Under the pieces are notes generated by a model, which worked only from the letters and a program-made list of their open reading frames with translations, did not search any database and was not told where the DNA came from. The position numbers and the translations under genes are program-made. A stretch of DNA of 64,000 nt from Arthrobacter castelli DSM 16402 (GTDB lineage Bacteria; Actinomycetota; Actinomycetes; Actinomycetales; Micrococcaceae), in assembly GCF_000430705.1 (NCBI RefSeq), contig NZ_AUMN01000002.1, forward strand, positions 248,001 through 312,000, written 5' to 3'. Position 1 is the stretch's first letter. The number at the start of each line of letters is the position of its first letter. This document shows positions 17,711 through 26,300 of the stretch, in pieces.

Positions 17711-18205
17711 ATGAGCAAGCACCCACATGGCAAGACCGGATCAGCCGAGACGGTCCACAACATCACCGACGCCAGAACCGCCCATACGGACGAGATGCGC
17801 AGCCGGATGATCAAGTACTCGGTGTCGATGGGCATCCGCGTGGTCTGCCTGATCCTGGTCTTCGTGGTCAGCGGATGGCTGCAGTGGGCCTTCATCGTCG
17901 GTGCCATTGTGTTGCCCTATTTCGCAGTCATTATTGCCAACGGCGGCAGTGACACCAGCAAGCTGCAGCACAGCGACTCGCTGCTGGATGGCCCGCCGGC
18001 ACGCGAAGTCGAGGGCACCGGTGCCGGCAGTGCCGACGCCGACGACGGGACACCCGCCGGGGACGAACACGCCGGCGCGGACAGCGCCTATACCGGCGGG
18101 CAGGACGGAGTTGTCCCCGGTGAAGTGGTGGACGAGGATGAACCCTCGGGCACCGGCGGGACACATTCATACGGCGACAGGCAGGAGCACCGGCATACAT
18201 CATGA
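17711..18205 (+). CDS. DUF3099 domain membrane protein
   Basis: A 164-residue protein. The N-terminal half matches the actinobacterial DUF3099 family: a short charged start (MSKHPHGKTGSAETVHNITD) and R..MIKYSVSMGIRVVCLILVFVVSGWLQWAF, then a second hydrophobic segment, giving two transmembrane helices at about residues 38-78. The C-terminal half is acidic, Gly/Ala/Asp-rich and probably disordered. Function is unknown. GGAG precedes the ATG. It is first in a rightward series with the small Cys/His protein (ATGA overlap) and SURF1, which hints at a link to the membrane respiratory chain. Confidence 0.82.
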   Translation: MSKHPHGKTGSAETVHNITDARTAHTDEMRSRMIKYSVSMGIRVVCLILVFVVSGWLQWAFIVGAIVLPYFAVIIANGGSDTSKLQHSDSLLDGPPAREVEGTGAGSADADDGTPAGDEHAGADSAYTGGQDGVVPGEVVDEDEPSGTGGTHSYGDRQEHRHTS

Positions 18206-18447
18206 GCATTCTCGACTCCTTGTCCGGCGGACCGGAAGCAACGGGACCGGACCGGACGATCTGTTCGCGGAAAGCGTGCCGGGCCGAGGCCGAATGGCAA
18301 CTGCTGTGGAACAACCCCAAAATCCATACACCGGATCGCCGCAAGATCTGGGTGGCCTGCGATGAACATGCCGGCTGGCTGCAGGAATTCCTGACGCAGC
18401 GCGGACTTTGGAAAGAAACCTTGCCCCTGAACGACGGGGAAAGGTAG
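18202..18447 (+). CDS. Small conserved-looking Cys/His protein of unknown function
   Basis: An 81-residue protein that I cannot assign to a named family. It has Cys21, Cys26, Cys53 and His56 (CSRKAC and CDEH), a plausible zinc-binding set, with tryptophans around them (WQLLWNNPK, WLQEFLTQRGLWKE). Translation is coupled to the DUF3099 gene by an ATGA overlap, and SURF1 starts 9 bp downstream. Because of this position an accessory role near cytochrome oxidase assembly is possible, but that is only inference. Codon use is like that of its neighbours, and the frame is bounded by genes on both sides, so I take it as real. Confidence 0.8.
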   Translation: MSILDSLSGGPEATGPDRTICSRKACRAEAEWQLLWNNPKIHTPDRRKIWVACDEHAGWLQEFLTQRGLWKETLPLNDGER

Positions 18448-18456
18448 CAGCTTCCG

Positions 18457-19275
18457 GTGTACCGCTTCCTCTTCACTCCCAAATGGCTGGGATGGTTTGC
18501 GCTGGCGATTGTCGCGGCCTTGACGTGCGCCGCACTGGGCATGTGGCAATTCGACCGCCGCAACCAGGCCGTCGCCGAAGTCGAAAAAGTCGAGGGCAAT
18601 TACGACGCCGAGCCGCTCAGCTTTGAGCAGGCCCGCACGTACTTCAAGGACTTCGACCCGGCGATGGAGTGGACACCTGTCACGCTGGAAGGCACGTACG
18701 ACGCCGAGCACCAGCGGGTGGTCCGGAACCGCCCTCTCGACGGGCGGCCCGGGTACGAAGTGCTGGTGCCGCTGCGGCTGGACAATGGTTCGGCCGTCGT
18801 CGTCAATCGTGGCTGGCTGCCGATCGGCAATGAGCGCACCGGCTATCCCGACGTCGTTCCCCAACCCGCCGAAGGAACGGTCGAAGTGACCGTCCGCCTC
18901 AAGCCCGCGGAGCCGGAGCTGGACCGCGGAGCGCCGAAGGGCCAGCTGGCGTCAATCAATCTGGACGCCTACGAAAAGATTCTGGATTACCCGGTCTACA
19001 CCAGTGCCTATGGATTGATGGCGTCCGAGGATCCGGCTGCCGCTACCAGGCCCGCTCCGCTGGGACGGCCGAATATCGACACCGGCCCGCACCTGTCCTA
19101 CTCCATGCAATGGTTCGCCTTCGGCGTGCTGGTGTTTGTCGGATACGGCTATGCGGCACGGCAGCAGGCGCGGCTGAACACCCCCGAACTGGCGGACGCG
19201 CCGCCCAAGGCCCGGAAGAAACCTACGGAAGAAGACGAAGAGGACGCACTGCTGGACGCGCAGGGATACCACTAG
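18457..19275 (+). CDS. SURF1-family cytochrome oxidase assembly protein
   Basis: A 272-residue membrane protein of the SURF1/Shy1 family, which helps assemble cytochrome c oxidase, in some bacteria by handing over heme A. It has the expected topology: a transmembrane helix at about residues 9-29 (WLGWFALAIVAALTCAALGMWQ, followed by R), a large external domain with VRNRPLDGRPGYEVLVPL and VVVNRGWLP, and a second helix preceded by HLSYSMQWFAFGVL. The charged C-terminal tail (residues 240-272) is typical of actinobacterial members. The start is GTG at 18457, with a weak GGAAAGG upstream. The heme A synthesis genes ctaA and ctaB lie about 11-14 kb away in this window. Confidence 0.92.
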   Translation: MYRFLFTPKWLGWFALAIVAALTCAALGMWQFDRRNQAVAEVEKVEGNYDAEPLSFEQARTYFKDFDPAMEWTPVTLEGTYDAEHQRVVRNRPLDGRPGYEVLVPLRLDNGSAVVVNRGWLPIGNERTGYPDVVPQPAEGTVEVTVRLKPAEPELDRGAPKGQLASINLDAYEKILDYPVYTSAYGLMASEDPAAATRPAPLGRPNIDTGPHLSYSMQWFAFGVLVFVGYGYAARQQARLNTPELADAPPKARKKPTEEDEEDALLDAQGYH

Positions 19276-19298
19276 CCACAATCAATCCGCGGCACAGG

Positions 19299-20897
19299 CT
19301 AGGCGAGCGAGACGAGTTCCTGGTATTCGTCGCCCCATAGATCCTCGACTCCGTCAGGCAGCAGCACCACGCGTTCGGGGTTCAGCGCCTCCACGGCACC
19401 TTCATCGTGGGACACCAGCACCACGGCGCCGGTGTACCGGCGCAGGGCGCCGAGGATTTCGTCGCGGCTTGCCGGGTCCAGGTTGTTCGTCGGCTCGTCG
19501 AGGAGCAGCACGTTCGCCGACGATGCGACGACAGTGGCCAGGGCCAGCCGGGTTTTCTCTCCGCCGGAGAGCACGCCGGCCGGCTTGTCGACGTCGTCGC
19601 CGGAAAACAGGAAAGAGCCGAGGATATTGCGGACCTCGGTGTCGTTCATATCAGGTGCCGAGGTGCGCATGTTCTCCAGCACTGTCCGGCCAGTATCGAG
19701 GGTCTCATGTTCCTGGGCGTAGTAGCCGATCTTCAGGCCGTGGCCGGCTTTCACCTCGCCGGTATCGGGCTGTTCGACGCCCGCCAGCATCCGCAGCAGC
19801 GTGGTCTTGCCCGCTCCGTTGAGGCCCAGAATTACAACTCTGGAACCACGATCCACCGCCAGGTCGACGTCGGTGAAGATTTCCAGCGAACCGTACGACT
19901 TGCTCAAATCGTCCGCCGTCATCGGAACTTTGCCGCACGGTGCCGGCTCCGGGAAGCGCAGGGCGGCGACCCGGTCGGTCGCCCGTACTTCCTCCAGCCC
20001 GGCCAGCATGCGGTCGGCACGTTTGGCCATGTTCTGTGCGGCCACAGCCTTCGTTGCCTTGGCCCGCATCTTGTTGGCCTGGTCCATCAAGACTCCGGCC
20101 TTCTTCTCCGCGTTGGCCCGCTCCCGGCGCCGCGCGCGCTCGTCGGTCTCGCGCTGCTGCTGGTAGCGCTTCCAGTTCATGTTGTAAATGTCGATGACGG
20201 AGCGGTTGGCGTCGAGATAGAACACCTTGTTCACGGTGCTCTCCATCAGCTCCACATCGTGGCTGATCACGATCAGTCCACCGGTGTGTTGCTTGAGGAA
20301 CTCGCGCAGCCAGACAATGGAGTCGGCGTCCAGGTGGTTGGTCGGCTCGTCCAGCAGCATGGTGTCTGCGCCGGAGAACAGGATACGGGCTAGTTCCACC
20401 CGCCGGCGCTGCCCACCCGAGAGGGTCTTCAAAGGCTGCTCCAGGATCCGTTCAGGCAGCGCGAGGTTGGAGGCGATAGCGCCGGCCTCGGCTTCGGCTG
20501 CGTAGCCGCCGCTGCTGAGGAACTCGCTTTCAATACGGTTATACCGGCCCATCGCCTTGTCCCGCACCGCCGGATCGTCGCTGGCCATCTCGGCCTCAGC
20601 CTGTCGCAGCTTCCGGGTTGCGGTGTCCAGGTCGCGGGCCGACAGGATGCGATCCCGTGCCAATTGTTCGAGGTCGCCCGTGCGCGGGTCCTGCGGCAGG
20701 TAGCCGATATCTCCGTTGCTGACCACCTCACCGGCGGCGGGAGTTCCCTGTCCGGCGAGGACCCGGGTTAAAGTGGTCTTCCCGGCACCGTTGCGTCCGA
20801 CCAGTCCGATTTTGTCGCCTTTGTCGATCCGGAACGACACGCCGTCCATCAGCAATCGTGCGCCTGCGCGCAACTCGAGATTGGAGACGGATATCAC
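19299..20897 (-). CDS. ABC-F family ATPase (tandem ATP-binding protein)
   Basis: A 532-residue soluble protein with two ABC domains and no membrane part, the ABC-F type, whose members act on the ribosome in translation or antibiotic protection. Domain 1 has GRNGAGKTT, LSGGQRRRVELARIL and DEPTNHLD; domain 2 has GLNGAGKTT, LSGGEKTRLALATVV and DEPTNNLD. Between them lies the charged P-site tRNA interaction motif linker (about residues 230-300, rich in Arg/Lys and Glu). The sequence resembles the uncharacterised actinobacterial Ettlike/Uup-type more than a known resistance factor. The start is GTG at 20897 with GAAAGG 7 nt upstream. Convergent with SURF1. Confidence 0.92.
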   Translation of the reverse strand: MISVSNLELRAGARLLMDGVSFRIDKGDKIGLVGRNGAGKTTLTRVLAGQGTPAAGEVVSNGDIGYLPQDPRTGDLEQLARDRILSARDLDTATRKLRQAEAEMASDDPAVRDKAMGRYNRIESEFLSSGGYAAEAEAGAIASNLALPERILEQPLKTLSGGQRRRVELARILFSGADTMLLDEPTNHLDADSIVWLREFLKQHTGGLIVISHDVELMESTVNKVFYLDANRSVIDIYNMNWKRYQQQRETDERARRRERANAEKKAGVLMDQANKMRAKATKAVAAQNMAKRADRMLAGLEEVRATDRVAALRFPEPAPCGKVPMTADDLSKSYGSLEIFTDVDLAVDRGSRVVILGLNGAGKTTLLRMLAGVEQPDTGEVKAGHGLKIGYYAQEHETLDTGRTVLENMRTSAPDMNDTEVRNILGSFLFSGDDVDKPAGVLSGGEKTRLALATVVASSANVLLLDEPTNNLDPASRDEILGALRRYTGAVVLVSHDEGAVEALNPERVVLLPDGVEDLWGDEYQELVSLA

Positions 20898-20964
20898 GGC
20901 ACAACCTTTCGGGAGATTGGATAGGGTGGAACGCCATCACCGCGGCGCGATGAACAACCTTTCC

Positions 20965-20970
20965 ATTCTA
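20965..20970 (-). promoter_or_regulatory. Candidate -10 (TAGAAT) for the ABC-F gene
   Basis: TAGAAT on the minus strand, about 70 bp before the ABC-F start codon. A TTGCCC sequence 16 bp upstream could be a weak -35. It would give a leader of roughly 60 nt. Confidence 0.4.
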
Positions 20971-21146
20971 CCGGCCACTGCCCAGCGGGCAAACGCGTCT
21001 CGACAAGCTCGACCACCGGATGAGACTACGATTTGTGGCACTCCCACAATTGAACACTCGCCGGAGAGCGCTATTGTCGATGTGAAACCGTCAGGTCATT
21101 GTTGATTCACGGCAGCTCATGACAGCCACGACAGCGAGGAATCCCC

Positions 21147-21794
21147 ATGCCACAATCAGGACAACGGCACCGTCCGTCCTCCGCCGAGCGCTCCACCGCC
21201 GCTCCGGAACAGCCGCATGCGAGGACTTCGCGGCGCTCCTGGAATGCCACGGATCTGTCCCTGATCGCCGTCTTCGCGGCGCTGACGGCTGCCTTTGCCC
21301 TGATCCCGGCGATTCCCGTGGGTGCCGCAGGTGTTCCAGTTACCTTGCAGACATTGGCGGTCATGCTCACCGGTGTTGTCCTCGGCCCCGGCCGGGGTGC
21401 AGCGGCCATCGGCCTGTACGTAGCCGCCGGACTGGCCGGCCTTCCCATCTTCAGCGGCTTCAGCGGCGGACTGGGCGTACTGGCGGGCCCGACGGCGGGC
21501 TATCTGCTGGCGTTCCCGCTTGCCGCCGCCCTCGCGGGCTGGCTGTCAACGGTGGCGATCCGGCGTGCCCGGCGACTGCAGTACCTGTTGCTGTTCCTCG
21601 CCTGTGCGGCCGGTTCAATCCTGGTCATCCACCCGCTGGGAATCGCCGGAATGATGCTCAACCTGAACCTTGATCCGGGGGCGGCACTGATGGCCGACAT
21701 CGTGTTCCTTCCCGGTGATATCGCCAAGAACCTGATCGCCGCGGCGGTAGGCGTCAGCGTCCATAAAGCCTTTCCCCGGCTGTTGGACCGATAA
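21147..21794 (+). CDS. bioY: Biotin ECF transporter substrate-binding component BioY
   Basis: A 215-residue membrane protein that binds biotin as the S component of an energy-coupling factor importer. After a 30-residue charged N-terminus come about six transmembrane helices, with the BioY signatures VPVTLQTLAVMLTGVVLGPGRG, GLPIFSGFSGGLGVLAGPTAGY and, near the end, FLPGDIAKNLIAAAVG. The ATG has GAGGAA 5 nt upstream. It heads an operon with bioM (6 bp away) and bioN. I looked for a TGAAC-N3-GTTCA (BioQ-type) or BirA-type operator in the 249-bp upstream region and did not find a convincing one. Confidence 0.95.
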   Translation: MPQSGQRHRPSSAERSTAAPEQPHARTSRRSWNATDLSLIAVFAALTAAFALIPAIPVGAAGVPVTLQTLAVMLTGVVLGPGRGAAAIGLYVAAGLAGLPIFSGFSGGLGVLAGPTAGYLLAFPLAAALAGWLSTVAIRRARRLQYLLLFLACAAGSILVIHPLGIAGMMLNLNLDPGAALMADIVFLPGDIAKNLIAAAVGVSVHKAFPRLLDR

Positions 21795-21800
21795 ACCCGC

Positions 21801-22508
21801 GTGTCTTCCGTAGTATTCGACCGGGTGGACGTATCGGTTCCTGTGCCCGGACAGGACCGCAAACCACTGCTCACCGGCATCAACCTTGAACTGACCGAGC
21901 GGCGCATCGCCATCATCGGTTCCAACGGGTCGGGCAAGTCCACCCTGCTGCGGCTGATCAATGGACTTGTCACTCCGACCTCGGGCCAGGTGCTGGTCAA
22001 CAACCTCGGCACCGCCGCCAAGGGTGGCAAGGTGCGCCGGCTGGTGGGGTTCGTCTTTACCGACCCGCTGTCCCAACTGGTGATGCCGACGGTGCTCGAG
22101 GATGTCGAGTTGTCGCTGCGTGCACACACCCACCGGTCGCAGCGGCGCACCGTGGCGGAGCAGGTGCTTGAGAGGTTCTCGCTGCTGCCCCTGGCCGAAC
22201 AAAGCATTTACGATCTGTCCGGCGGGGAACGCCAGCTGCTGGCGCTGGCTACGGTGCTGGCAGTCGACCCGGAAATCCTGGTGGCCGATGAACCCACCAC
22301 TTTGCTGGACCTTCGCAACCGCGACAAGATCGGCCGGTTGCTTGCCGGCCTGCCCCAACAGGTGATTGTCTCCACCCACGACCTTGAACTCGCCGCCGAC
22401 GCCGACCGGGTGCTGGTGGTCGATCAAGGAATGGTGGTGTTCGACGGCGCACCCGGCGAAGCCGTTTCCTTCTACCGGCAGTTGGCCACCGCGGAAGTGC
22501 CGCGCTGA
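21801..22508 (+). CDS. bioM: ECF transporter ATPase for biotin (BioM)
   Basis: A 235-residue ATPase that powers biotin import together with BioN and BioY. Walker A is GSNGSGKST (about residue 40), the signature LSGGERQLLALATVL, Walker B ILVADEPTTLLDL and the switch His in STHDLELAADADRV. The Q-loop region reads GFVFTDPLSQLVMPTV, the FQxPxxQ type seen in ECF ATPases. The start is GTG at 21801, right after the BioY stop, so it is probably translated by coupling. Its stop overlaps the bioN ATG by one base (TGATG). Confidence 0.93.
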   Translation: MSSVVFDRVDVSVPVPGQDRKPLLTGINLELTERRIAIIGSNGSGKSTLLRLINGLVTPTSGQVLVNNLGTAAKGGKVRRLVGFVFTDPLSQLVMPTVLEDVELSLRAHTHRSQRRTVAEQVLERFSLLPLAEQSIYDLSGGERQLLALATVLAVDPEILVADEPTTLLDLRNRDKIGRLLAGLPQQVIVSTHDLELAADADRVLVVDQGMVVFDGAPGEAVSFYRQLATAEVPR

Positions 22509-23185
22509 TGGCCGGGCACGCGCACCTGCTGGGCAGCTACACACCGGGAGACTCACCGGTGCATCGTGCCCCGTTGTGGCTGAAGTTCACCGGCGTCGTG
22601 CTCGCCTCGGCTCTGGTGCTGACCGTGCAGCAACTGCCGGTAACCGCCGTCGTGCTGCTGGGCGTGATCAGCACGTGCCTGCTGGCCGGGCTCAAACTCA
22701 CGACCGCGTTGCGCCCGGTGCTGACCATGGCTCCAGTGCTGCTGGTGCTGGGCGCCTACCAGTGGTGGTTGCACGATCCGGTGGTTGCCGCCGTCGTCGT
22801 GTTGAACATTCTCAGCTGTGTGCTGGCGGCCAGGCTGATTCCGCTGACGACGCCGGGTCAGCGGCTGCTGGATGGCATGGTCTCCGCTGCGAAGCCGTTC
22901 CGGCTCCTCGGTGCTGACCCGGAACGCTTCGGGCTGACCCTCTCGCTGATGATCCGCAGCATTCCGTACCTGCTCGGTTCAGTATCGGATGTCAGGGATG
23001 CGGCCAGGGCCCGCGGATTGGAGCGCAGCCCCAGGGCGCTGCTGGTCCCCGTGGTCATCAACGCCGTGGCCTACGCGAAGCATACTGGTGAAGCCTTGGC
23101 AGCGCGCGGCCTGGGCGAGAAGACCGGTTCCGGGCCGGAACCAGACCAGGCGGTGCACCCGGGCAAGCCAGGAGGACAAAACTGA
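22508..23185 (+). CDS. bioN: ECF transporter transmembrane (T) protein for biotin (BioN)
   Basis: A 225-residue transmembrane T component that couples the BioM ATPase to BioY. It has several hydrophobic helices in the first 120 residues and the two coupling motifs with Ala-Arg-Gly character: the C-terminal RDAARARGLERSPRALLVPVV and ALAARGLG. The region LGADPERFGLTLSLMIRSIPYL is typical of the family. It overlaps bioM by one base. The gene closes the bioYMN operon; 292 bp to the next gene hold no gene that I can see, apart from a hairpin at the far end. Confidence 0.92.
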   Translation: MAGHAHLLGSYTPGDSPVHRAPLWLKFTGVVLASALVLTVQQLPVTAVVLLGVISTCLLAGLKLTTALRPVLTMAPVLLVLGAYQWWLHDPVVAAVVVLNILSCVLAARLIPLTTPGQRLLDGMVSAAKPFRLLGADPERFGLTLSLMIRSIPYLLGSVSDVRDAARARGLERSPRALLVPVVINAVAYAKHTGEALAARGLGEKTGSGPEPDQAVHPGKPGGQN

Positions 23186-23425
23186 GTCGGCCTCCCCGTT
23201 GAACTCTCCGGCGCATCATGGCAGGTGATCTTTCCCGGGATGGCTGAGCCCCGGCGCCCGTTGGTCACTATCTTCCGTACCCTGAGCCACTTGGACGATA
23301 TCTGCCGCCAAGACACCCACCATTGCGGCACTTTATGACCGTTCGACGGGGCACCCCACCGCAAAAAGGCAGGTACTGACCACTCGACAGAGATCTTATC
23401 CAGACGGAGCAGGGCCCGGGCACAA

Positions 23426-23462
23426 CTGAGGCCGGTGCCCCACGACGGGACACCGGCCTCAG
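23426..23462 (-). terminator. Strong hairpin downstream of sufT (possible bidirectional terminator)
   Basis: A perfect 12-bp stem (CTGAGGCCGGTG / CACCGGCCTCAG), with further CCC/GGG pairing inside the 13-nt loop, 15 bp after the sufT stop codon. The T run is poor (TTGTG on the minus strand), so it is a weak intrinsic terminator or a processing hairpin. It also lies downstream of bioN on the other strand. Confidence 0.6.
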
Positions 23463-23477
23463 CTGGCGTTTGCTGTG

Positions 23478-23804
23478 TTAGATATTGAAGCCGAGGGCGC
23501 GCATCTGGTCGCGTCCGTCTTCGGTGATCCGCTCAGGGCCCCACGGCGGCATCCAGACCCAGTTCAGGCGCCAATCATCGACAATGCCATCCAGGCACTG
23601 TGCGATCTGCTCCTCGAGGACGTCCTGCAGCGGACAGGCCGCCGTCGTCAACGTCATGTCGATCAGCAGGGCGCCGTCGTCGCCGTAAGCCAGTCCGTAG
23701 AGCAAGCCGAGGTCGACGACATTGACGCCCAGTTCGGGGTCGATCACGTCTTTGAGGGCCTCTTCGGCATCCTCAATGCTGGTCTGTGCCTGTACTTCAG
23801 CCAT
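23478..23804 (-). CDS. sufT: MIP18/DUF59 metal-sulfur cluster assembly factor (SufT-like)
   Basis: A 108-residue protein of the MIP18/PaaD (DUF59) family that helps mature iron-sulfur proteins. It shows the family pattern DVIDPELGVNVVDLGLLYGL at about residues 19-38, TLTTAACPLQDVLEEQI with the conserved Cys, and the WVWMPPWGPERITEDGRDQMRALGF end. A clear GGAGG lies 7 nt before the ATG. It is the last gene of the suf operon, 62 bp after sufC, where mycobacteria have sufS and sufU before sufT. The gene symbol follows that mycobacterial layout and is inferred. Confidence 0.88.
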   Translation of the reverse strand: MAEVQAQTSIEDAEEALKDVIDPELGVNVVDLGLLYGLAYGDDGALLIDMTLTTAACPLQDVLEEQIAQCLDGIVDDWRLNWVWMPPWGPERITEDGRDQMRALGFNI

Positions 23805-23866
23805 TTTGTCCTCCTGGTCCGGCTCCAGTAACGCTGGACCCCAGGTCGATGGTGGATACCTTAATG

Positions 23867-24634
23867 CTACGCCGTTGCCGTCTCTGTGGCAGCAAAGCGG
23901 TCATAGCCCTCTTCCTCGAGCCGGTCGGCCAGCTCCGGACCGCCTTCTTCAGCAATCCGGCCGTCCACGAAGACGTGCACGAAGTCCGGCTTGATATGGC
24001 GCAGAATCCGCGTGTAGTGGGTGATCAGCATAGTGCCCATGGTGCCGGTGTCCTGGGCGCGGTTGACGCCTTCGGAAACCACCTTGAGGGCATCGACGTC
24101 GAGGCCGGAGTCGGTCTCGTCCAGTACGGCGAAACGGGGCTTGAAGAGTTCCATCTGCAGGATCTCGATCCGCTTCTTCTCACCACCGGAGAAGCCTTCG
24201 TTCACGTTCCGGGAAGCAAAGTCTTCCTCGATGCGCAGCTGCGACATCGCGGACTTCACGTCCTTCGTCCAGGTGCGCAGCTTGGGTGCTTCGCCGTCGA
24301 GCGCTGTCTTGGCTGAACGGAGGAAATTGGTCATAGTCACGCCCGGAACTTCCACCGGATACTGCATGGCGAGGAAGAGACCGGCGCGGGCCCTCTCGTC
24401 CACGGTCATGGCCAGCACGTCTTCGCCGTCCAGGGTGATGGAGCCCCGTTCCACGATGTACCGCGGGTGGCCGGCGATGGTGGAGGCGAGGGTCGATTTG
24501 CCCGAGCCGTTGGGTCCCATGATGGCGTGCGTCTCACCGGTGTTCACGGTGAGGTCCACGCCCTTGAGGATCGGCTTGGTGCCCTGCTCCGTCTCGATGC
24601 TGACGTGCAGATCTTTGATTTCAAGAGTAGACAT
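23867..24634 (-). CDS. sufC: Fe-S cluster assembly ATPase SufC
   Basis: A 255-residue ATPase that partners SufB and SufD in the scaffold that builds Fe-S clusters. Walker A is GPNGSGKS (about residue 40), the signature FSGGEKKRIEILQ and Walker B AVLDETDSGLDVDAL, with the SufC-specific Asp-Glu-Thr-Asp in place of the usual DEPT. ITHYTRILRHIKPDFVHVF is also typical of SufC. AAGGAG lies upstream. It is 5 bp after the Rieske-type gene and part of the leftward suf operon. Confidence 0.96.
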   Translation of the reverse strand: MSTLEIKDLHVSIETEQGTKPILKGVDLTVNTGETHAIMGPNGSGKSTLASTIAGHPRYIVERGSITLDGEDVLAMTVDERARAGLFLAMQYPVEVPGVTMTNFLRSAKTALDGEAPKLRTWTKDVKSAMSQLRIEEDFASRNVNEGFSGGEKKRIEILQMELFKPRFAVLDETDSGLDVDALKVVSEGVNRAQDTGTMGTMLITHYTRILRHIKPDFVHVFVDGRIAEEGGPELADRLEEEGYDRFAATETATA

Positions 24635-24639
24635 TTGTC

Positions 24640-25029
24640 TTATTGCTCCTTCGCGCTGCGTGCAGCGGCTTTTTCCAGTAAAGCTTCGTCCGGGGCTTTG
24701 GCCCCATTAGTGACCGTTGTGATGTCGACGTAGACGTTCGAATCCTCGATTGCGAGTCCGAAGACCGGCACCGGTTCGAAGGCCGGTGGGCTCAGCGGGT
24801 CGCCGGTGCGCAAATCGAACTGGCTGCCGTGGCCCCAGCACTCAATCGAGCAATCCTCGACGTCGCCTTCCGCCAGGGATATGTCCGCGTGTGAACAGGT
24901 GTCGCCCAGGGCGTGGATTTCACCGTCGGAGTCGCGCACAACTGCCACCGGATATCCCTTCACCAACACGCGCAGGGCGGCGTTGACCTCGAGGTCCTGT
25001 TCCTGGCACACCAACTCACCGGCAGGCAT
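24640..25029 (-). CDS. Rieske-type [2Fe-2S] ferredoxin in suf operon
   Basis: A 129-residue soluble protein with a Rieske cluster site: Cys45-x-His47 (TCSHADISL) and Cys64-x2-His67 (ECWGHGSQFDLRTG), spaced as in ferredoxin subunits of ring-hydroxylating dioxygenases. It has no membrane helix. The gene's ATG overlaps the sufD stop by one base and sufC follows 5 bp later, so it is firmly part of the suf operon. Its job is unknown; electron delivery during cluster assembly, or use as a cluster acceptor, is a guess. The same arrangement is common in Actinobacteria. Confidence 0.9.
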   Translation of the reverse strand: MPAGELVCQEQDLEVNAALRVLVKGYPVAVVRDSDGEIHALGDTCSHADISLAEGDVEDCSIECWGHGSQFDLRTGDPLSPPAFEPVPVFGLAIEDSNVYVDITTVTNGAKAPDEALLEKAAARSAKEQ

Positions 25030-26300
25030 CAGTAGTCGCCCGCCTCGAGTTCGCGTTCGATCGCCTCCTGCATGCGCTCTTCCACTGCCGGGACGCGGAT
25101 CTGCTGAATGATTTCATTCAGGAATCCGCGCACCACCAGCCGGCGGGCAACGTCCTCGGGGATGCCCCGGGACTGCAGGTAGAACAACTGCTCGTCGTCG
25201 AACCGACCCGTGGTGCTGGCGTGGCCAGCCCCCTCGATCAATCCGGTTTCGATCTCGAGGTTGGGCACGGAGTCCGCCCGGGCGCCGTCGGACAGCACCA
25301 GATTGCGGTTTACTTCGTATGTGTCGGTGCCTTCGGCTGCGGCGCGGATCAGGACGTCGCCGACCCAGACGGTGCGTGCGTCCTTGCCCTGCAGTGCGCC
25401 CTTGTAGGAAACGCGGGACTTGCAGTTGGGGACGGCGTGGTCGACGAACAGCCGCTGTTCAAAGTGCTGTCCGGCGTCGGCGAAATACAGGCCGTACATT
25501 TCGACGTCACCGCCGGGGGCAGCGAAGCGGGATGACGGCGTGACGCGGACCAGGTCCCCGCCGAGGCTGATCGTGACGTGCTTGAACTTGGCGTCCCGAC
25601 CGATTTTCGCCTGCTGGGCGCTGGCATGGACAGTCTCGTCGTCCCAGTCCTGGATGGTCACCACGGTCAGCTGGGCGCCGTCCTGGACATCGAACTCCAC
25701 GTTCTCCGCCAGCACGGCCGAACCGCGGTGGTCCAGCACGACGACGGACTTGGAGAACTTCTCCGCCTGGATCACCACATGCGATGCGGCCGGTTCCTTG
25801 CCGGCACCGGTCAGCGTGACTGTCACTTCAGAGTCGAGCTCGCACTCGGTCGGAATCGTGACAACTGTCGCTTCCGTGAAGGAAGCCCAGGCCGATGCCG
25901 AGACCCGGTCGTCGGGAATGGCCGCGACGCCGATGCGTGCATCGTCACGGCCGACTGTCTCGACCCGCACCGCCTCGCCGCCGTCGACGGTGACCGTCGG
26001 CGCGGCGCCGGTCAGCTCGTCGGTGTGCAGCCCGGCCAAACGGTTCAACGGGGTGAACCGCCAGTCCTCTTCGCGGCCGGTCAGCGGCGCGAAGTCCTCC
26101 AGGTTATACGAGGTCAGCCGCCCGGCGCGGGAGCTGTCGGCAACACCTTCACCACCGCCGTGTGAATGTGCCTTCGCCCCGTGCTGCTCGGGGGTGACGT
26201 TGTCAGGGGAAAGGTTCTCCCCTTCCTCGCTCATGCCGGCAATGGCTGGGCCCGGCGCAGATGTTCGATCCGCTACAGATTGCGCTGCGTCGTTAGTCAT
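25029..26300 (-). CDS. sufD: Fe-S cluster assembly protein SufD
   Basis: A 423-residue scaffold protein paired with SufB. It has the SufBD beta-helix core (FKHVTISLGGDLVRVTPSSRF, YGLYFADAGQHFEQRLFVDHA, CKSRVSYKGALQGK) and the typical C-terminal half RRLVVRGFLNEIIQQI, after [16 protein letters not shown]. The first 55 residues are a charged, His- and Gly-rich extension without family similarity, so a later start is possible, though the ATG at 26300 overlaps the sufB stop (TAATG) and fits coupling. Third gene of the sufR-B-D operon. Confidence 0.93.
   Translation of the reverse strand: MTNDAAQSVADRTSAPGPAIAGMSEEGENLSPDNVTPEQHGAKAHSHGGGEGVADSSRAGRLTSYNLEDFAPLTGREEDWRFTPLNRLAGLHTDELTGAAPTVTVDGGEAVRVETVGRDDARIGVAAIPDDRVSASAWASFTEATVVTIPTECELDSEVTVTLTGAGKEPAASHVVIQAEKFSKSVVVLDHRGSAVLAENVEFDVQDGAQLTVVTIQDWDDETVHASAQQAKIGRDAKFKHVTISLGGDLVRVTPSSRFAAPGGDVEMYGLYFADAGQHFEQRLFVDHAVPNCKSRVSYKGALQGKDARTVWVGDVLIRAAAEGTDTYEVNRNLVLSDGARADSVPNLEIETGLIEGAGHASTTGRFDDEQLFYLQSRGIPEDVARRLVVRGFLNEIIQQIRVPAVEERMQEAIERELEAGDY

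Noticed and set aside
20898-21146. BioQ or BirA operator before bioY
   Set aside because: Neither the TGAAC-N3-GTTCA pattern nor a BirA-type repeat is present in convincing form.
23186-23477. Small gene or tRNA in the bioN-sufT gap
   Set aside because: No frame with a ribosome binding site and no cloverleaf seen; only the hairpin at 23426-23462 stands out.
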